Of a stretch of DNA of 64,000 nt, positions 61,280-64,000 are shown in pieces. Numbering within the stretch: position 1 is the first letter of the stretch; every line of letters starts with the position of its first letter. Under the pieces are notes generated by a model that was not told where the DNA came from, did no database searches, and was given only the letters and a program-made list of their open reading frames with translations. A program made the translations under genes and the position numbers. Origin of the DNA: Streptomyces mirabilis (GTDB lineage: Bacteria; Actinomycetota; Actinomycetes; Streptomycetales; Streptomycetaceae); the NCBI RefSeq assembly GCF_018310535.1, contig NZ_CP074103.1, positions 453,983 through 517,982 on the forward strand, given 5' to 3'.

Positions 61280-62248
61280 ATGGTGATGGAGCGCAGGAGG
61301 GTACTGAGCGCCGGGCTTTGCGCGGCGGCACTATGGGCGGGCGACACGACACCGGCACTCGCCAGCGGACTCAGCCAGCGCCTGGCGGACAGGGAACTCC
61401 CGGCCGCGCGCAGGTTGTTCGCCACAGGCAGGTACGACCGGCTGCACCAGGTGCTCCCTGGGATGGTGACCCGCGCGAGCGAGAGCGAACGAACGGGCCC
61501 GGTCGGCGCCAGCCGGGCGGCAGGGGTATGGGTGCTCGCCTCTCAACTAGCAGTCAAGGAAGGCGACGTAGACACGGCGGCCGCCTTCGCAGCCCGAGCC
61601 GGAACGGCGGCCCGCCGCTCGGGCCACCCGGTCCTCCTCGCGGCCGCCGCGCGCGCGGCGGCGACACCGCTGCGCCGAACGGGCCGCCCGGATAGCGCCC
61701 TGCAGCTGCTCCAGGAAGCACACGATGAGCTGAACGCCGGCCCCCGACCGTCCGCGGTCGTCCTGGACGCATCCGGCATGGTGGCCCTGACCGCCGCGTA
61801 CACCGCCGCCCAGGCCCGCATGCCCTCCGCTGCCGAGCAGTTCGCGTCCCTGGCCGAACAGACCGCGGCCCGCCTCCTCCACGACCGGGGGCGAGTGCCA
61901 GCGGACGGGGAGCTGTCGCCGACGCAGTGCATGCTGTACCGGGTCGGGATCCACCAGAAGCTCGGCGACATCGACCGCGCCCTGGCGTACGCCGCGGGCC
62001 TGGAGCCAGCCGTGCTGCCCACGCCGGAGCGCCGAGCCCGCGCGGCGACCGACACCGCCCGCGCCCTGCTGGCCGCTGACGACGTGCCATCCGCATTCGT
62101 CCAGCTACAACTCGTGGAGCGTGCCGCACCGCTGGAGGCCCGCCGCCCCTCGGTGCGCGCGCTGACTGCCGAGGTCGCCGCGCGCCGGCCGGACCTACCG
62201 GGCCTCACCGCCTTCGCCCGCCGCACCGCCCTGCGCGTCGCCCTCTGA
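61280..62248 (+). CDS. TPR-like protein with possible Tat-type N-terminus, 322 aa
   Basis: The protein starts MVMERRRVLSAGLCAAALWA, a basic Arg cluster followed by a hydrophobic stretch that looks like a twin-arginine-type export signal. The rest (about residues 40-322) is a series of Ala/Arg-rich helices resembling the tetratricopeptide part of Streptomyces regulators of the NsdA type, without their helix-turn-helix. GAGGAGG lies six bases before ATG 61280. The stop overlaps the end of the convergent gene at 62195. Confidence 0.6.
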   Translation: MVMERRRVLSAGLCAAALWAGDTTPALASGLSQRLADRELPAARRLFATGRYDRLHQVLPGMVTRASESERTGPVGASRAAGVWVLASQLAVKEGDVDTAAAFAARAGTAARRSGHPVLLAAAARAAATPLRRTGRPDSALQLLQEAHDELNAGPRPSAVVLDASGMVALTAAYTAAQARMPSAAEQFASLAEQTAARLLHDRGRVPADGELSPTQCMLYRVGIHQKLGDIDRALAYAAGLEPAVLPTPERRARAATDTARALLAADDVPSAFVQLQLVERAAPLEARRPSVRALTAEVAARRPDLPGLTAFARRTALRVAL

Positions 62249-62527
62249 CCGCTCCGCCGACCGAATCCCCACCGCCCCTTCCTCGTACAGCTTGATCAGG
62301 GTCGAGCACACCGTGCACTCTGTTGCCGGGAACTCCTCCAGTTCCGAATGGACGCGGCAGTTGCCAGCCGCATCGACCGGCCACCCGTGGCGGTGTTCCA
62401 ACCAGTCGTTGTAGTCCATGCCAGTCAGCCCGAGGAACTCGTACTGCTCAGTCGGCTGCGCCTCCCACTGTTCGCGCAGCGAGTCCATGAACTCCTGACG
62501 ATTCACTGTGCTGCTGTCCTGGAACAC
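62195..62527 (-). CDS. small hypothetical protein, 110 aa
   Basis: A protein starting VFQDSSTVNRQEFMDSLREQ and containing FPATECTVCSTLIKLYEEGA, a C-x2-C pair. The GTG at 62527 has AGAGGAG six bases upstream; an ATG at 62542 lies inside that ribosome site and is less likely. It overlaps the convergent gene at 61280-62248 by 54 bases. Part of a run of small leftward genes to the window end. Confidence 0.6.
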   Translation of the reverse strand: MFQDSSTVNRQEFMDSLREQWEAQPTEQYEFLGLTGMDYNDWLEHRHGWPVDAAGNCRVHSELEEFPATECTVCSTLIKLYEEGAVGIRSAERSEGDAQGGAAGEGGEAR

Positions 62528-62608
62528 CTGTTCTCCTCTCATTCGCTTGCGGACACCACGTCCGCATGGACTCCGAGCCGGAAGCCGAGCCCGGCGTGCT
62601 GGGCGTCG

Positions 62609-62884
62609 TCAGCCCAGGTAGTAGGTGTGTGTCGGGCGAAAGGTCGGGTAGAGCAGCTCGAACCAGCCCGGCCCCCGAGGATCGTCGAAGGCGAGCAACG
62701 CCGGGTCTTCCAAGGTGCAGCAGCCACACTTCGGATCCATCCACGTGATCGCGAGGTGGGGAAAATCGACCGACATCTCGCGGATGGCCTCATCCCACGC
62801 TCTCTTGTCCTCGTCGCGCCAGTCGTGCTGAGCCCCGTCCATGTAGACCCGGTCCAGGCGCTCGGCCCATTCGTCGAATGTCAT
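62609..62884 (-). CDS. small hypothetical protein, 91 aa
   Basis: A small acidic, Trp-rich protein starting MTFDEWAERLDRVYMDGAQH, with a C-x-C-C pattern (DPKCGCCTLEDPA) that could bind metal and a C-terminal YPTFRPTHTYYLG. CAGGA precedes the ATG at 62884; the frame upstream of it is not coding-like. It is in the run of small leftward genes. Confidence 0.6.
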   Translation of the reverse strand: MTFDEWAERLDRVYMDGAQHDWRDEDKRAWDEAIREMSVDFPHLAITWMDPKCGCCTLEDPALLAFDDPRGPGWFELLYPTFRPTHTYYLG

Positions 62885-63036
62885 TCCTGCGGCCTCTCGG
62901 TCCTTGTGGTGCTGTGAGTGGCCCGGTCCAGCCCCGGCTAGAAGGGGTGCGGGAGCCGATGTCGGGCCCGGTAGGTCAGGCAGTTTTGCCTTGGTTAGAG
63001 GGCGGTGGTGCTCCTGGGGGGTGAAGGCCAGCCGGG

Positions 63037-63267
63037 TCAGTTCAGTACGCGGAACTTGCGCCAGTCGGCCCACTCGATCCAGGTCGGCCATTGCGGAACG
63101 AGTCCGTCAAGGAGGCGTGTGGCGCCGTTGCGCTGCTCAAAGTCGAGGAGTCGCACACGTCGGGTGGCGGTGTAGAGCACGGTCTGAGAGTCGGCCATGA
63201 CCGAATCGTCGACCTCGACCAACATTCCGATGTGCTCCGCCGACAGGGCGGCAAGGGTTGTGCCCAT
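63037..63267 (-). CDS. small hypothetical protein, 76 aa
   Basis: A short beta-rich protein starting MGTTLAALSAEHIGMLVEVD and ending WIEWADWRKFRVLN. GGAG lies about eleven bases before ATG 63267. The upstream part of the frame is low-complexity Pro/Arg sequence and is excluded. Function unknown; in phage-like and plasmid regions such small proteins are frequent but I have no specific link. Confidence 0.55.
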   Translation of the reverse strand: MGTTLAALSAEHIGMLVEVDDSVMADSQTVLYTATRRVRLLDFEQRNGATRLLDGLVPQWPTWIEWADWRKFRVLN

Positions 63268-63556
63268 CTCAGGTGCTGCTCCTTGGTGTTGGGTCCGGCC
63301 CGGGACCCCTGTGGAGGGCCGGGGCCGGGCCGGGGGTGGGCGCGGACGGTCGTGGGGGTGGGCGCCGTCCTGCCCTGGTCTAGGTGTTCTCGCGGGCTCT
63401 ACGGCGCGTAGGCCGGCGGCCTTGGGGCGTCGGCCGGATGAGGGCCGCGTACTGATCCGGTGGCCCCTGGGGGTTCCCGGGCGGCCCCGGGTGGGGGTGT
63501 TGCGGGCCGCCGGTGGTGGGTGGGGGTGGGGGCCTAGTAGCCGTTCAGCTTCTTGC

Positions 63557-63847
63557 TCAGGTGGGCCCGCCACCCGCTGCTGCCCCGGGTGCACGCTCCG
63601 GCATCCCGGTCTCCCTGAGCCGGACGATGCGGGTGTAGCTGACGGTGGAGCGGTAGTTCTCCATGCCGTCCTTGATCTTGAACTTTCGGCCGTCCGAAGT
63701 GTGGATCAGCTCCCGGCCGATCTTGGCCACGGTGACCATCGTGTAGCCCCAGTGGACCTGGCACGTCTCGTACTGGGCGACCTGGTCACCGACCTTGATG
63801 CCCTGGAGCCGCGGATCCGGGGCCCGCACTGCCTCGCTGAAGTCCAT
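63557..63847 (-). CDS. small hypothetical protein, 96 aa, C-terminus possibly frameshifted
   Basis: A protein starting MDFSEAVRAPDPRLQGIKVG with beta-type segments (YTMVTVAKIGRELIHTSDGR). The frame ends PGAAAGGGPT at 63557. In another frame the same DNA reads on to HLSKKLNGY and stops at 63534, and a second gene at the window edge ends with NGYKTA. The similarity suggests that the two are related and that this copy has a one-base shift near 63600. Confidence 0.55.
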   Translation of the reverse strand: MDFSEAVRAPDPRLQGIKVGDQVAQYETCQVHWGYTMVTVAKIGRELIHTSDGRKFKIKDGMENYRSTVSYTRIVRLRETGMPERAPGAAAGGGPT

Positions 63848-63978
63848 GTAGGTTTCTCGCTCTTGATCTCGCCCTGGGCCGCCGCGCCCTAGCTAAGGCG
63901 CTCGGTGTGGGAGGGGCTGGGCCCGGGCTCCGTGGGGGCCTGTGGGGGGTTGGGGTCGCCCGGCCGTGTCCTGGGGGG

Positions 63979-64000
63979 TTAGGCGGTCTTGTAGCCGTTG
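63979..64000 (-). CDS. C-terminus of a leftward gene cut by the window edge
   Basis: The last 22 bases on the minus strand read NGYKTA followed by TAA. Only this end is visible. It resembles the end of the alternative frame of the neighbouring gene (LNGY), hinting at tandem paralogues. Confidence 0.3.

Noticed and set aside
1..64000. CRISPR arrays, rRNA genes, insertion sequences, integrases or conjugation genes
   Set aside because: None was seen. The short tandem repeats present have no spacer structure and no transposase-like or integrase-like motif was found.

Overview
The window is very GC-rich with strongly G/C-ending codons, GTG and TTG starts, leaderless promoters (TANNNT ending 6-8 bases before the start codon), and WhiB, HU and Streptomyces-type initiator tRNA signatures. 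All of this points to Streptomyces or a close relative. An adjacent tap-tpg pair (2960-6110), the telomere-complex and terminal-protein genes of linear Streptomyces replicons, shows that the DNA belongs to a linear chromosome arm or a linear plasmid. No transposase, integrase, conjugation gene or terminal inverted repeat was recognised, so this is accessory DNA that does not visibly include the telomere.

Layout. 1-2.7 kb: four small leftward genes of unknown function. 2.8-9.5 kb: tap, tpg, a DEAH helicase with helicase-associated repeats, and a DUF3223 gene. 9.8-13.6 kb: housekeeping-like genes (HU, cold-shock protein, initiator tRNA with a strong terminator), then a lipoprotein, a membrane Ser/Thr kinase and a DUF3592 protein. 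13.8-19.5 kb: a protein with six zinc-finger repeats and a GIY-YIG-like nuclease end, a CoiA-like protein, a DUF4209-like protein with an RN-x3-H motif, and a membrane protein. 19.8-24 kb: uncharacterised genes. 24.2-29.3 kb: a large SNF2 helicase with an N-terminal dsRBD-like region, overlapped by a SWIM zinc-finger gene.

30.6-38.2 kb looks like a defence island: an RHH/Fic-like toxin-antitoxin pair, a small-molecule-free TOPRIM (topoisomerase VI A-like) protein behind a perfect 26-bp palindrome, an OLD-nuclease/UvrD-helicase pair of Gabija type, and an M48 metallopeptidase. 38.4-45.5 kb: LexA divergent from a regulator with two GntR-type DNA-binding domains, a WhiB protein, an orphan Imm49-like immunity protein and unknowns. 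45.5-50.4 kb: a leftward three-gene locus (small possibly winged-helix protein, Rad50/SMC-like ATPase with zinc hook, PD-(D/E)XK-type protein) that resembles the ABC three-component conflict systems. 50.6-64 kb: a tRNA-Trp with an adjacent broken reductase gene, a GNAT acetyltransferase, an HNH nuclease, a DUF4262 protein and many small unknowns.

The genes suggest replicon maintenance (tap, tpg, helicase, TA pair, HU) combined with several nucleic-acid-targeting systems. A 28-bp element containing a plausible promoter recurs upstream of three otherwise unrelated leftward genes at 2.8, 24.1 and 60.9 kb and may mark a shared regulon. Function assignments rest on motifs read by eye; no database search was possible.
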